This document shows positions 1 through 7,757 of a stretch of 64,000 nt of DNA, in pieces. Source of the stretch: Nocardioides sp. Root122 (GTDB lineage: Bacteria; Actinomycetota; Actinomycetes; Propionibacteriales; Nocardioidaceae); NCBI RefSeq assembly GCF_001425025.1, contig NZ_LMDE01000016.1, positions 83,773 to 147,772 on the forward strand, given 5' to 3'. Each line of letters opens with the position of its first letter. Position 1 is the first letter of the stretch. Both the position numbers and the translations under genes were made by a program. The notes under the pieces are model-generated. The model did not search any database, was not told the DNA's origin, and worked only from the letters and a program-made list of their open reading frames with translations.

Positions 1-147
1 GCCGTTGACGCCCGGGGCTTCAACGGCATGCCCAAGCGGGTCCTCAAGAAGGTGCCGCGCGGCGACGACGACCGGGCGCTGCTGCTCCTCGAGCGGCTCC
101 CGCTCACCTCGCCGGAGCGCGACTCCTCCGACCACCTCGTCGGCTGA
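1..147 (+). CDS. 3' end of an unidentified protein (partial)
   Basis: Frame 1 is open from the first base to a TGA at 145-147 and gives 48 C-terminal residues. They are rich in Lys/Arg at first (MPKRVLKKVPRG) and then carry a leucine-rich stretch ending in DHLVG. Codon use matches the surrounding genes, with third positions strongly G or C. The start and most of the protein lie left of the window, so I cannot name a family. The stop lies 7 nt before the end of the oppositely oriented ABC ATPase gene, so the two genes converge with no room for a separate terminator. Confidence 0.55.
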   Translation, partial: AVDARGFNGMPKRVLKKVPRGDDDRALLLLERLPLTSPERDSSDHLVG

Positions 148-153
148 CCCCGC

Positions 154-1131
154 TCAGCCCCCGCGTGAGTAGAGCTCGCGGATGACGTCCTCGATGTCGG
201 GCTCCTGGATCGACAGGTCCGCCACGTCGTACGCCGCCGCCACCGCGGCCACGATCGGCGCCGCGCTGGCCTCCGTCGGGAAGGACAGCCACTGGCGGGG
301 GCCTTCGACCCGCCGCACGCTCGCCCCCGGTACGTCGATCGGGTCCGCCTCGTCGACCAGGTCCACCACGAGCGTGCGGCTGCTCCCGCCCTCGGCGTGC
401 AGCCCGGCCAGCGACCCGTCGTACACCGCGGTGCCGTGGTCGATCACGATCACCCGGTCGCACAGGGCCTCGATGTCCTGCAGGTCGTGGGTGGTCAGCA
501 GCAAGGTGGTGCCCCGCTCGGCGTTGAGCGCCCGGAGGAACTCGCGGAGCCGGCCCTTGCTGACCACGTCGAGTCCGATCGTCGGCTCGTCGAGGTAGAC
601 CACCTCGGGGTCGTGGAGGAGCGCCGCGGTGATGTCGCCGCGCATCCGCTGGCCCAGGCTCAGCTGGCGCACCGGGGTGTCGAGCTGCGCCTCGAGGTCG
701 AGCAGGTCGATGAAGCGGTCGAGGTTCTCGCGGTAGCGCGCGGGCGGGATGCGGTACATCTTCTGCAGCAGCTCGAAGGAGTCGCGCAGCGGCAGGTCCC
801 ACCACAGCGTCGACCGCTGACCGAACACGACCCCGATCCGCCGGGCCAGGTCGACGCGCTGGCGGCTGGGGTCCAGGCCCGCGACCCGCACCTGCCCCCC
901 AGTGGGCACCAGGATGCCGGTGAGCATCTTGATGGTGGTGGACTTGCCGGCGCCGTTGGGGCCGATGTAGCCGACCATCTCGCCGGCCGCGACGGAGAAG
1001 GTGAGGTCGTGCACGGCGCGCACCTGCTCGCGCACGCGCCGACGGCGTCCCTCCACGGGGCGGCGTACGTCGAAGGTGCGCTCGAGGTCGCGGACCTCGA
1101 TGAGGGACGGCACGGACTGCGGGGACGGCAT
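154..1131 (-). CDS. ABC-2 type exporter, ATP-binding subunit
   Basis: This 325-residue protein should power an efflux-type ABC transporter at the inner face of the membrane. Walker A (GPNGAGKST) is at about residues 57-65, the signature is LSLGQ at 157-161, and Walker B is VVYLDEP at 177-183. The basic stretch RRRRVREQVRAVHDL before the first beta-strand resembles the COG4586 group of uncharacterised ABC-2 ATPases. That group normally sits with two permeases of the ABC2_membrane_6 family, which is what is found here. The ATG at 1131 starts 3 nt after the permease stop, so the three genes form one minus-strand operon (permease, permease, ATPase). The substrate cannot be predicted. Confidence 0.92.
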   Translation of the reverse strand: MPSPQSVPSLIEVRDLERTFDVRRPVEGRRRRVREQVRAVHDLTFSVAAGEMVGYIGPNGAGKSTTIKMLTGILVPTGGQVRVAGLDPSRQRVDLARRIGVVFGQRSTLWWDLPLRDSFELLQKMYRIPPARYRENLDRFIDLLDLEAQLDTPVRQLSLGQRMRGDITAALLHDPEVVYLDEPTIGLDVVSKGRLREFLRALNAERGTTLLLTTHDLQDIEALCDRVIVIDHGTAVYDGSLAGLHAEGGSSRTLVVDLVDEADPIDVPGASVRRVEGPRQWLSFPTEASAAPIVAAVAAAYDVADLSIQEPDIEDVIRELYSRGG

Positions 1132-1134
1132 GGC

Positions 1135-1944
1135 TCAGCTCCCGGTCGAGGTGTAGTGGCGGACGCCGGTGCGCCAGACCAGCAGTGCGGCGGCCCCCGT
1201 CACCAGGCCGGCGACGGGCGAGGCGAACTGGAACGCGTCGGGCGTGCCGAAGGGGTCGCTGCGGCCCAGCAGGTAGAGGCAGGGATACCAGTTCACGAAC
1301 GCGACCGGGATGACGAAGGTGAGTCCGACCAACACCTCGCGCGGGAAGATGCTCAGCGGGTACTGGGTGACGGTCGCGCCCCCGTAGGTGAAGGCGTTGG
1401 CGATCTCGGTCGCGTCGGTCGTCCAGAACTGCACGCACGAGAACCCCACGAAGAGCCCGAAGAACACCAGCGCGCCGCTGACCAGCATCGAGACGGCGAC
1501 CAGGACGCGCAGCGGGGTCCAGTCGACGTAGGTGCACGCCCAGCCGAACACGGCCGCCGCCTGCGTCAGGCGCCCCAGCCGGCGGAGGGTGAACTGGTCG
1601 GCGCACACCTGCACCAGCAGCGGGACCGGCTTGGTCATCATCTGGTCGAGCCGTCCGGTGCGGATGTAGGTGCCGATGCGCTCGACGCTCCCGATGGCGG
1701 TGTCGGCGACCGCGAGCGCCAGCGACGCGCTGCCGTAGAGCAGGGCCACCTCGTGCAGCGAGAAGCCGGCGAGGTCACGCAGGTGCGCGAACATGATCCA
1801 GAGGCCGACGAAGTCGAGCCCGGTGATCAGGCCGTTGCCGACCGCGAGCAGGACGAACGAGGTCGGGTACTGCCAGGCCGCGCGGATCCACAGCCAGGCG
1901 ATCTGCCCGTAGGTGCGCAGGTGTCGAGCCGCAGCCTCACCCAC
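1135..1944 (-). CDS. ABC-2 type transporter permease (second subunit)
   Basis: A polytopic membrane protein with about six hydrophobic segments, 269 residues from the GTG at 1944. The open frame reaches further upstream, but that part is a GC-rich shadow of the neighbouring gene. The GTG overlaps the end of the upstream permease by 8 nt, as expected for translational coupling, and the residues after it (RHLRTYGQIAWLWIRAAWQY) fit the cytoplasmic N-terminus of COG3694 permeases. Partner of the ATPase downstream and the other permease upstream. The exported substrate is unknown. Confidence 0.88.
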   Translation of the reverse strand: MGEAAARHLRTYGQIAWLWIRAAWQYPTSFVLLAVGNGLITGLDFVGLWIMFAHLRDLAGFSLHEVALLYGSASLALAVADTAIGSVERIGTYIRTGRLDQMMTKPVPLLVQVCADQFTLRRLGRLTQAAAVFGWACTYVDWTPLRVLVAVSMLVSGALVFFGLFVGFSCVQFWTTDATEIANAFTYGGATVTQYPLSIFPREVLVGLTFVIPVAFVNWYPCLYLLGRSDPFGTPDAFQFASPVAGLVTGAAALLVWRTGVRHYTSTGS

Positions 1945-2734
1945 CCTGGACCACCACCTTCCGGGTCGCCAGCCGCAGCACGCCCTGGCTGGCCGCCAGC
2001 AGGACCACGGCCCACACGAGCTGGAAGCCGAGGGCCGCCGCGAGGTCGGCACCGGTGTGCTTGCCGAGCCAGATGTCGGCAGGCACCTGGACGTACGACG
2101 CCCACGGCAGGGCCCGCGCAAGGGTACCGAGCCAGCCGGGGAACAGCACGAGGGGGAGCATCATCCCGCTGAAGAAGATCGCGAACGCCCCGCTCATCAC
2201 CTTCACCCCGGACTGGTCGAGGAGCCAGAAGGCCGTGCTCGCGACGAGGAAGCGGATCGCGAAGCTCACGACCACCGCCAGCACGAGCGACACCGCGAAG
2301 GCCAGTGCGGCGACGGGCGAGGCGGGCAGTGCGATGTCGAAGACGACGAGCCCGATGACCGTCGGCCCGAACCCGCGGGTGAGGAGGTGGTACGCCGCCC
2401 GGCCCAGGTCGGCCGCGAGGTACCAGCCGACGAGCCCGACGGGCCGGTAGAGGTCGATCGCCACGTCGCCGGTGCGGATCCGCTCGGCGAGGTCGTCGGT
2501 GGTGCCGCCACCCCACAGCGCGATCGTCATCAGCAGGGCCTGACCGAGCCAGACATAGGTCACCGCGTCCTGCGCGTCGTACCCGCCCGCGGTGGGGTTC
2601 GCCCTCCAGAGCGCGAGGTAGGCGTAGGAATAGATGATGCCGAAGACGGAGTTGGTGAAGATCCCCGCGAGGGTGGCGGCGCGATAGGTGGAGTAGCGGC
2701 GGAACGCACGGGTCGCGATGGCGACGTGCAGCAT
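1937..2734 (-). CDS. ABC-2 type transporter permease (first subunit)
   Basis: A 265-residue polytopic protein beginning MLHVAIATRAFRRYSTYRAA and followed by a hydrophobic FTNSVFGIIYSYAYLALW segment. This opening is typical of COG4587 permeases (ABC2_membrane_6). I chose the ATG at 2734 because the sequence just upstream on the minus strand reads GGAAGGGGGAAGCGG, a good ribosome-binding site; the ATG twelve codons earlier has no such site. It should form the membrane channel with the next gene. First gene of the three-gene exporter operon, with a hairpin terminator just upstream separating it from the CAP gene. Confidence 0.88.
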   Translation of the reverse strand: MLHVAIATRAFRRYSTYRAATLAGIFTNSVFGIIYSYAYLALWRANPTAGGYDAQDAVTYVWLGQALLMTIALWGGGTTDDLAERIRTGDVAIDLYRPVGLVGWYLAADLGRAAYHLLTRGFGPTVIGLVVFDIALPASPVAALAFAVSLVLAVVVSFAIRFLVASTAFWLLDQSGVKVMSGAFAIFFSGMMLPLVLFPGWLGTLARALPWASYVQVPADIWLGKHTGADLAAALGFQLVWAVVLLAASQGVLRLATRKVVVQGG

Positions 2735-2758
2735 CCGCTTCCCCCTTCCGACGCAACG

Positions 2759-2790
2759 ATCCCCGGTCACCCTCGAAGGGGACCGGGGAT
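2759..2790 (-). terminator. Hairpin terminator downstream of the CAP gene
   Basis: A perfect 10-bp inverted repeat, ATCCCCGGTC at 2759-2768 and GACCGGGGAT at 2781-2790, with a 12-nt loop. It lies 68 nt past the stop of the minus-strand CAP gene and 25 nt before the permease start, so it could insulate the exporter operon from it. There is no strong U-tract, as is common in actinobacteria. Confidence 0.5.
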
Positions 2791-2857
2791 GGTCTCACAC
2801 CGCGCGGGTGTCGCGCACCACGGACGAAGGAGCAGCCGGGGAGGCAGCGCCTCGGGA

Positions 2858-3385
2858 TCAGCTGTGGCGGACCAGGTTGACCACGCCGATCATCCGGCCC
2901 TGGGCGTCGCGGGTGATCGCGATCCCGGCGCGCTTGGCGCGCGGGCTGAGCAGGATGGCGCGGTGGCCGGGGGAGTCGAGCCACAGGTCGACCATGTCGC
3001 GGGGGGTCAGGCCCGAGCCGCGGACCAGGGTCTCGCCGGCCCACGAGTTGTCGCAGCGGGCGATGACCTCGTTCTGGTCGCGGTGCTCGAACAGGCCCGT
3101 GCGGGCGATGCGCTCACCCCACTGCTCGGCGAGCCGGTCGGTGCACGCGTCGAAGACCCAGACCTTCGCCAGGCCGTTGGCGGCGCGGGCCTGGTTGATC
3201 TCGGCCATCAGCCGGTCCTCGAGCTCGTCCATGGACAGGCTGCGCACGTCCTTGGCGCTGTTCGCCAGGGCGAGCTCGCCGGTGGGGACGGGCCAGGTCG
3301 CGCTGCGGGCGGTGGCAGGGGTGGCGACCAGCACGGAGAGGGCGACGCCCAGCGTCACCAGCAGGGGGGCGAGTCGGGACTGCAC
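2858..3385 (-). CDS. Secreted CAP-domain (SCP/PR1-like) protein
   Basis: A 175-residue exported protein. Residues 1-26 form a signal peptide (MQSRLAPLLVTLGVALSVLV followed by ATPATA). The mature part is a CAP fold: a helix with INQARAANGLAKV, a central FEHRDQNEVIARCDNSWAGE segment supplying His and Glu typical of the CAP cavity, and a C-terminal SPGHRAILLSPRAKRAGIA block that is the family hallmark. Two cysteines (FDACT and ARCDN) may form a disulphide. Bacterial CAP proteins are secreted and mostly of unknown function. The gene is monocistronic, between two hairpins. Confidence 0.85.
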   Translation of the reverse strand: MQSRLAPLLVTLGVALSVLVATPATARSATWPVPTGELALANSAKDVRSLSMDELEDRLMAEINQARAANGLAKVWVFDACTDRLAEQWGERIARTGLFEHRDQNEVIARCDNSWAGETLVRGSGLTPRDMVDLWLDSPGHRAILLSPRAKRAGIAITRDAQGRMIGVVNLVRHS

Positions 3386-3423
3386 GGGGTTCCTCCAGGA
3401 AAGATCCGCGTCGGGGGCAGTGC

Positions 3424-3442
3424 GAATCTTGAGAGAATCTTG
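3424..3442 (-). promoter_or_regulatory. Tandem direct repeat upstream of the CAP gene
   Basis: GAATCTTG occurs at 3424-3431 and again at 3435-3442, start points 11 bp apart (one helical turn), followed by a partial inverted copy, GAGATTC. The repeats lie 39-57 bp upstream of the CAP start. This phasing is typical of winged-helix response-regulator sites, but the binding factor is not identifiable from the sequence. Confidence 0.35.
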
Positions 3443-3610
3443 GGAGATTCCGGGTTGAGAGTACGACGGTTATGTGTAGTTCGTCGAACCTTTGCGGGAA
3501 CTGAGCGCGGCAGATCGAGACTTCGTCAACATTCGTCGCGGAAGTGACCGACAACCGACCTGGAGGAATGAAAGCGGCTGGGGCGCACGCGCATGAGCGG
3601 AATGACGAAA

Positions 3611-3659
3611 GAAGGCCCCTCTGGTCTGGACCGCGAGGGTCCGGACCGGAGGGGCCTTC
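3611..3659 (-). terminator. Strong hairpin terminator downstream of the PEBP gene
   Basis: A long, nearly perfect inverted repeat: GAAGGCCCCTC...GGTCTGGACC pairs with GGGTCCGGACC...GAGGGGCCTTC around a short GCGA loop. It begins 37 nt beyond the stop of the minus-strand PEBP gene. Confidence 0.75.
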
Positions 3660-3695
3660 CTGGGCCGAGCGGCCCGAGCGGGCCGGTCGGGTGGG

Positions 3696-4223
3696 TCAGT
3701 GCTGGTAGGTGCCGTGGATGATCGCGCGGCCCAGCGTCTTGAACGCCAGGTTGAAGGAGACGACCGCGGGGGAGACGGAGTCGTCGACGCCGAGCGAGGC
3801 GTCCTTCACGGCGTGCACGACGAAGAAGTAGCGGTGCGGCTGGTCGTTCTCCGGCGGGGCGGCGCCCATGAAGCCGGCCTCGCCCCCGTCGTTGCGGACG
3901 TGGAAGGCGTTGCCGGGGAGGTCGCCCGCCGCGGCACCGGTGTCGAGGGTGGTGACGTCGGCCGGGATGTCGACGAGGCACCAGTGCCAGAAGCCGCTCG
4001 GCGTCGGTGCGTCGGGGTCGAAGCAGGTGACCACGTAGGACTTCGTGCCCTCGGGTGCACCCGACCAGCTCAGCTGCGGGGAGGTGTTGCCCTTGTCGGC
4101 GACCTGGTCGTCCTTGAGCGGCGCACCGTCGGTGACGTCGTCGCTCGTGACGGTGAAGGACGCGGTCGCCGGGAGGAGGTCGTAGGGGTTCGGGCTGACG
4201 GGTCGTTCGATACCGGTGCTCAT
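3696..4223 (-). CDS. YbhB/YbcL family (PEBP) protein
   Basis: 175 residues with no signal peptide, so probably cytoplasmic. The phosphatidylethanolamine-binding-protein ligand site appears as CFDPDAPTPSGFWHWCLVDIP (Asp-Pro-Asp-Ala-Pro and Trp-His-Trp) at about residues 87-107, and the second conserved block is PHRYFFVVHAV. Length and motif spacing match E. coli YbhB/YbcL. The biochemical role of bacterial members is uncertain. It is transcribed divergently from the siroheme synthase gene across a 50-bp gap, so the two promoters must lie back to back. Confidence 0.88.
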   Translation of the reverse strand: MSTGIERPVSPNPYDLLPATASFTVTSDDVTDGAPLKDDQVADKGNTSPQLSWSGAPEGTKSYVVTCFDPDAPTPSGFWHWCLVDIPADVTTLDTGAAAGDLPGNAFHVRNDGGEAGFMGAAPPENDQPHRYFFVVHAVKDASLGVDDSVSPAVVSFNLAFKTLGRAIIHGTYQH

Positions 4224-4273
4224 TCCTCGAACCTAGCGAGCCCGTCCACAGCGCGGGTTGGGACAATGAGCCA

Positions 4274-5527
4274 ATGACCGACCACACCTCGCCGGCGGCC
4301 CACCCCTACCTGGCGGGGCTGGTGCTCACCGGTCGCAAGGTCGTCGTCGTCGGCGGCGGCCACGTCGCCCAGCGTCGGGTCCCCGCGTTCCTGGCGGCGG
4401 GCGCGGCGGTGACCGTGGTCAGTCCCGAGGTCACCCCGGCCATCGAGGGGCTCTCGGGCGAGCTGGTCCTGGTCCTGCGGGCCTTCACCGAGTCCGACCT
4501 CGACGGCGCCTGGTACGTCGTCGCCGCCACCGACGACGCGGAGGTCAACGCCCGTGTCGTCGCCGCCGCCGAGGCCCGGCACACCTTCTGCGTGCGCGCC
4601 GACGACGCGCTCGGCGGCACGGCATGGACGCCGGCCGTCGGCCACCACGGCAGCGTGACCGTCGGGGTGCTGGGCAACCGGGAGCCGCGGAAGTCGGCGG
4701 CGCTGCGCGACGACATCGTCACCGCCCTGCGCGACGGCCACCTCACCGCCTCCGACGCGCTCGACCGGACGCCGGGCGTGGTGCTCGTCGGCGGCGGCCC
4801 GGGCGAGCCCGAGCTGGTCACCGTCGCAGCCCGCCACGCGCTGGCCTCGGCCGACGTGGTGGTGGCCGACCGGCTGGCCCCGCGGGAGCTGCTCGACGAG
4901 CTCGGACCGCACGTCGAGCTGATCGACGTCGCCAAGCTGCCGCGCGGGCGCTCCGCCTCGCAGGACTACATCAACGAGGTGATCGTCGACCGGGCTCGCG
5001 CCGGCAAGCGGGTGGTGCGGTTCAAGGGCGGCGACAGCTTCGTCTTCGGCCGCGGCTACGAGGAGCTGCTGGCCTGCGCCGCCGCTGACGTGCCCGTGAC
5101 CGTCGTACCCGGCCTCACCTCCGCCATCGCGGTCCCCGCACGCGTGGGCATCCCGGTCACCCACCGCGGCGTCGCGCACGAGTTCACCGTCATCTCCGGC
5201 CACATCCCGCCCGGCCACCCGGACTCGCTGGTCGAGTGGGGCGCGGTGGCGAGGATGCGCGGCACCGTGGTGCTGCTCATGGCCGTGGACAACGCGCCCG
5301 CCATCGCGGCGACGCTCATCGAGGGCGGTCGCCCCGCCGGGACCCCGGTCGGTGTCATCGTCGACGGCACCATGCCGACCGAGCGCACCGTGCTGACCAC
5401 GCTCGGCTCGCTGGCCGACGACCTGGTCGCCCACGAGGTGGTGCCGCCGGCGATCATCGTCATCGGCGACGTGGTGGCCGTGGCGCGCCCGGCGCACTAC
5501 GGCGATCGTGGGCTGGGACGTGGCTGA
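4274..5527 (+). CDS. cysG: Siroheme synthase (CysG-type) / uroporphyrinogen-III C-methyltransferase
   Basis: A 417-residue multidomain enzyme converting uroporphyrinogen III to siroheme, the cofactor of sulfite and nitrite reductases. Residues 1 to about 160 form the precorrin-2 dehydrogenase/ferrochelatase part, with a Rossmann motif KVVVVGGGHVAQRR. From about residue 170 comes the SAM-dependent methyltransferase: VVLVGGGPGEPELVTV, VVVADRLAP, KLPRGRSASQ and RFKGGDSFVFGRG, all hallmarks of SUMT. This domain order matches CysG, and the length is close to the roughly 405-residue mycobacterial CysG. No sulfur-assimilation genes sit next to it. It overlaps the start of the downstream methyltransferase gene. 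Confidence 0.92.
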   Translation: MTDHTSPAAHPYLAGLVLTGRKVVVVGGGHVAQRRVPAFLAAGAAVTVVSPEVTPAIEGLSGELVLVLRAFTESDLDGAWYVVAATDDAEVNARVVAAAEARHTFCVRADDALGGTAWTPAVGHHGSVTVGVLGNREPRKSAALRDDIVTALRDGHLTASDALDRTPGVVLVGGGPGEPELVTVAARHALASADVVVADRLAPRELLDELGPHVELIDVAKLPRGRSASQDYINEVIVDRARAGKRVVRFKGGDSFVFGRGYEELLACAAADVPVTVVPGLTSAIAVPARVGIPVTHRGVAHEFTVISGHIPPGHPDSLVEWGAVARMRGTVVLLMAVDNAPAIAATLIEGGRPAGTPVGVIVDGTMPTERTVLTTLGSLADDLVAHEVVPPAIIVIGDVVAVARPAHYGDRGLGRG

Positions 5528-6338
5528 ACCCCGCGGGGCCAGGCTCGTCGAGCTCTCGGACCCCGACGACCCCCGCCTCGCCGACTACCGCGACCTGCGC
5601 GACGTCGAGCTGCGCAAGAGCCTCGAGGCCGAGCACGGCCTGTTCCTCGCCGAGGGGGAGAAGGTCGTGCGTCGGGCGGTCGAGGGCGGCTACGAGGCGC
5701 GGTCGTTCCTGATGGCCCCGCGGTGGCTCGAAGGGCTCGACGACGTGCTCGCGGCGAGCGGTGGTCCCTGCTACGTCCTGTCCGAGCAGCTGATCGAGCA
5801 GGTCACCGGCTTCCACGTCCACCGGGGTGCGCTCGCCTCGCTGCGCCGGCGTCCGCTCGCGTCGGTCGAGGACGTGCTCGAGGGCGCGCGCTCGGTGCTC
5901 GTGCTGGAGGACCTCGTCGACCACACCAACGTCGGCGCGATCTTCCGCTCCGGCGCCGCGCTCGGCTTCGACGCGGTGCTGCTCGCACCGCGTTGCGCCG
6001 ACCCGCTCTACCGCCGCTCGATCAAGGTCGGCATGGGCGCCGTGTTCAGCACGCCGTGGACCCGCCTGCCCGACTGGTACGACGCCCTGCCGGACCTGTC
6101 GCGACGCGGGTTCACCACGGTCGCGCTGACGCTGTCGCCGGACTCGGTCCCGATCGAGGTGGCCGTCGACGGCGTCGACCGGCTCGCCCTCGTGCTGGGC
6201 TCGGAGGGACACGGGCTGTCGTCGCGCTGGGAGGCCACGGCCGATCGGCGGGCGATCATCCCGATGCGCGCCGGCATCGACTCGCTCAACGTGGCGGCTG
6301 CGACCGCAGTGGCCTGCTACGCCGCGGCCCGCCGCTGA
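5520..6338 (+). CDS. TrmH/SpoU family RNA 2'-O-methyltransferase
   Basis: A SPOUT-fold SAM-dependent ribose methyltransferase acting on tRNA or rRNA, 272 residues from the GTG at 5520 (another in-frame GTG at 5508 adds four residues; both overlap the cysG stop). Three family motifs are present: LEDLVDHTNVGAIFRSGAAL with the catalytic Asn/Arg pair, LVLGSEGHGLSSRW, and IIPMRAGIDSLNVAAATAV. The N-terminal substrate-binding domain (KSLEAEHGLFLAEGEKVVRRA) is the SpoU_sub_bind type. The target nucleotide cannot be assigned. It converges on the DedA gene, and the last 53 nt of the two coding regions overlap. Confidence 0.88.
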   Translation: MAEPRGARLVELSDPDDPRLADYRDLRDVELRKSLEAEHGLFLAEGEKVVRRAVEGGYEARSFLMAPRWLEGLDDVLAASGGPCYVLSEQLIEQVTGFHVHRGALASLRRRPLASVEDVLEGARSVLVLEDLVDHTNVGAIFRSGAALGFDAVLLAPRCADPLYRRSIKVGMGAVFSTPWTRLPDWYDALPDLSRRGFTTVALTLSPDSVPIEVAVDGVDRLALVLGSEGHGLSSRWEATADRRAIIPMRAGIDSLNVAAATAVACYAAARR

Positions 6339-6936
6339 CCCGGTGCCGCAGCCGCCGGGCGACCACGACGACCACGGCCACCGCGAGGAGGGCGTAGACG
6401 ACGTTGCCGATGCTGCCGACGTACGCCTCGACGCGGTGCCACTGGGCGCCGAGCTCGTAGCCGGCGAGGATCAGCGCCGCGTTCCAGACCAGGCTCCCCA
6501 GGGTCGTGAAGAGGCAGAAGGTGGTCAGCGGCATCCGGTCCACGCCGGCGGGGATCGAGACCAGGCTCCGCACGCCGGGCACCAGCCGGCCCACGAGCAC
6601 CGCGGCGCGACCGTGGTCACCGAACCAGGACACCGCCCGGCGCACGTCGTCGGCGTGCATCAGGGGGATCCGGTCGGCGAGCGAGCAGATCCGCTCGAGG
6701 CCCCATGCGGCGCCCAGCCAGTAGAGGAGCAGTGCGCCCGCCAGGGACCCTGCCGTGGCCCAGGCGACCGCGGCGACGACGCCGTAGTGGCCCTGGCTGG
6801 CGGTGTAGCCGGCGAGCGGCAGCACGAGCTCGCTCGGCACGGGAGGGAACACCGTCTCGAGCGCGGTGGCGAGACCGACGCCGGGGGAGCCGACGGTCCG
6901 CATGACCATGACGACCCAGTCGAGCACCGCGTCCAC
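6286..6936 (-). CDS. DedA family membrane protein
   Basis: 216 residues from the GTG at 6936, chosen because GGAGG lies 5 nt upstream. The DedA (SNARE-associated) core is clear: the re-entrant segment ETVFPPVPSELVLPLAGY, then LVGRLVPGVRSLVSIPAGV with the conserved arginine and glycine residues, and several transmembrane helices. DedA proteins have been linked to undecaprenyl-phosphate or phospholipid flipping and membrane homeostasis. The very basic tail (RRSRPLRSQPPR) is encoded inside the convergent methyltransferase gene. It starts 11 nt after the stop of the upstream methyltransferase gene, consistent with an operon def-spoU-dedA. Confidence 0.88.
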   Translation of the reverse strand: MDAVLDWVVMVMRTVGSPGVGLATALETVFPPVPSELVLPLAGYTASQGHYGVVAAVAWATAGSLAGALLLYWLGAAWGLERICSLADRIPLMHADDVRRAVSWFGDHGRAAVLVGRLVPGVRSLVSIPAGVDRMPLTTFCLFTTLGSLVWNAALILAGYELGAQWHRVEAYVGSIGNVVYALLAVAVVVVVARRLRHRVSGGPRRSRPLRSQPPR

Positions 6937-6947
6937 GTGGTCCTCCG

Positions 6948-7757
6948 TCAGCCGCGGCGGCGCAGGGCCTCGTGGAGCACGATCGACCCTGCGACGGCGG
7001 CGTTGAGCGACGAGGCGGTGCCGACCATCGGGATGCTGACGATGTCGTCGCACACCGCACGCCAGCCTGACGAGATGCCGTGCGTCTCGTTGCCCACGAC
7101 GACCACGACCCGGCCGTCGAGGGGTGCGTCGGCCAGCGCCGAGCCGTGCTCGTCGGTGCCGATGATGCGATAGCCGTTGGCGTGGGCGTAGTCCACGACC
7201 GGGCCGTGCGCCGGCACCCGGAGCACGGTCAGGGCGAACAGCGAGCCGGTGCTGGCGCGCACCGCCTGCGGGTCGTAGGGGTCGGCCGCGTGGCCGGTCA
7301 CGACCAGGGCCGCGGCGCCGAACGCGTCCGCGGAGCGGGCCAGGGTGCCGATGTTGCCGGGGCTCGACGGGCGGTCGAAGACGACGACGGGTCCGTGCGG
7401 CCGCTCCGAGTCGCCGAGCCGGGCGACGCCGTCCTCGGGCATCTCGACGACGGCGACCAGCTCCGCACCCTCCTCGCGGCCGCTGAGGCGGGAGTGCAGG
7501 GCAGGCGCGAGCACGACGCGCTCGGCGTCGGTCGTCGCCCACAGCTCGTCGGCCCACGACGAGCTCGTCCCGTCGGCGCGCAGCAGTGCCCGGACGGTCC
7601 AGCCCTCCTCGACGGCGCGGGTGATCGGGCGCACGCCCTGCACGAGGAACTCGCGGTTGCGGTGGCGCTTGGACCGGTTGGTCAGCAGCGCCTCCCACTG
7701 CTGGAAGCGGGCGTTCTCGCGGGTGATCCTCAGCTCGTGCATGCCGTGGCCGCTCAC
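6948..7757 (-). CDS. TrmH/SpoU family RNA methyltransferase (second copy)
   Basis: 269 residues from a GTG whose last two bases join the def stop (GTGA overlap). An ATG five codons in (MHELRI) is an alternative start. Motifs are VVVFDRPSSPGNIGTLARSA (motif 1, Asn and Arg conserved), VVVVVGNETHGISSGW and VSIPMVGTASSLNAAVAGSIV. The N-terminal segment NRSKRHRNREFLVQGVRPITRA is an RNA-binding SpoU_sub_bind-like region. A SAM-dependent ribose 2'-O-methyltransferase of unknown target. It is one of three SpoU genes in this window and differs clearly from the one at 5520. Confidence 0.88.
   Translation of the reverse strand: MSGHGMHELRITRENARFQQWEALLTNRSKRHRNREFLVQGVRPITRAVEEGWTVRALLRADGTSSSWADELWATTDAERVVLAPALHSRLSGREEGAELVAVVEMPEDGVARLGDSERPHGPVVVFDRPSSPGNIGTLARSADAFGAAALVVTGHAADPYDPQAVRASTGSLFALTVLRVPAHGPVVDYAHANGYRIIGTDEHGSALADAPLDGRVVVVVGNETHGISSGWRAVCDDIVSIPMVGTASSLNAAVAGSIVLHEALRRRG

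Larger units (their letters stand above)
3386..3695. other. 310-bp intergenic region between CAP and PEBP genes
   Basis: No convincing gene. Short frames are present but have no ribosome-binding site or recognisable product. The stretch contains the tandem repeat at 3424-3442, an AT-richer promoter-like zone to about 3500, and the strong hairpin at 3611-3659. Confidence 0.6.
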
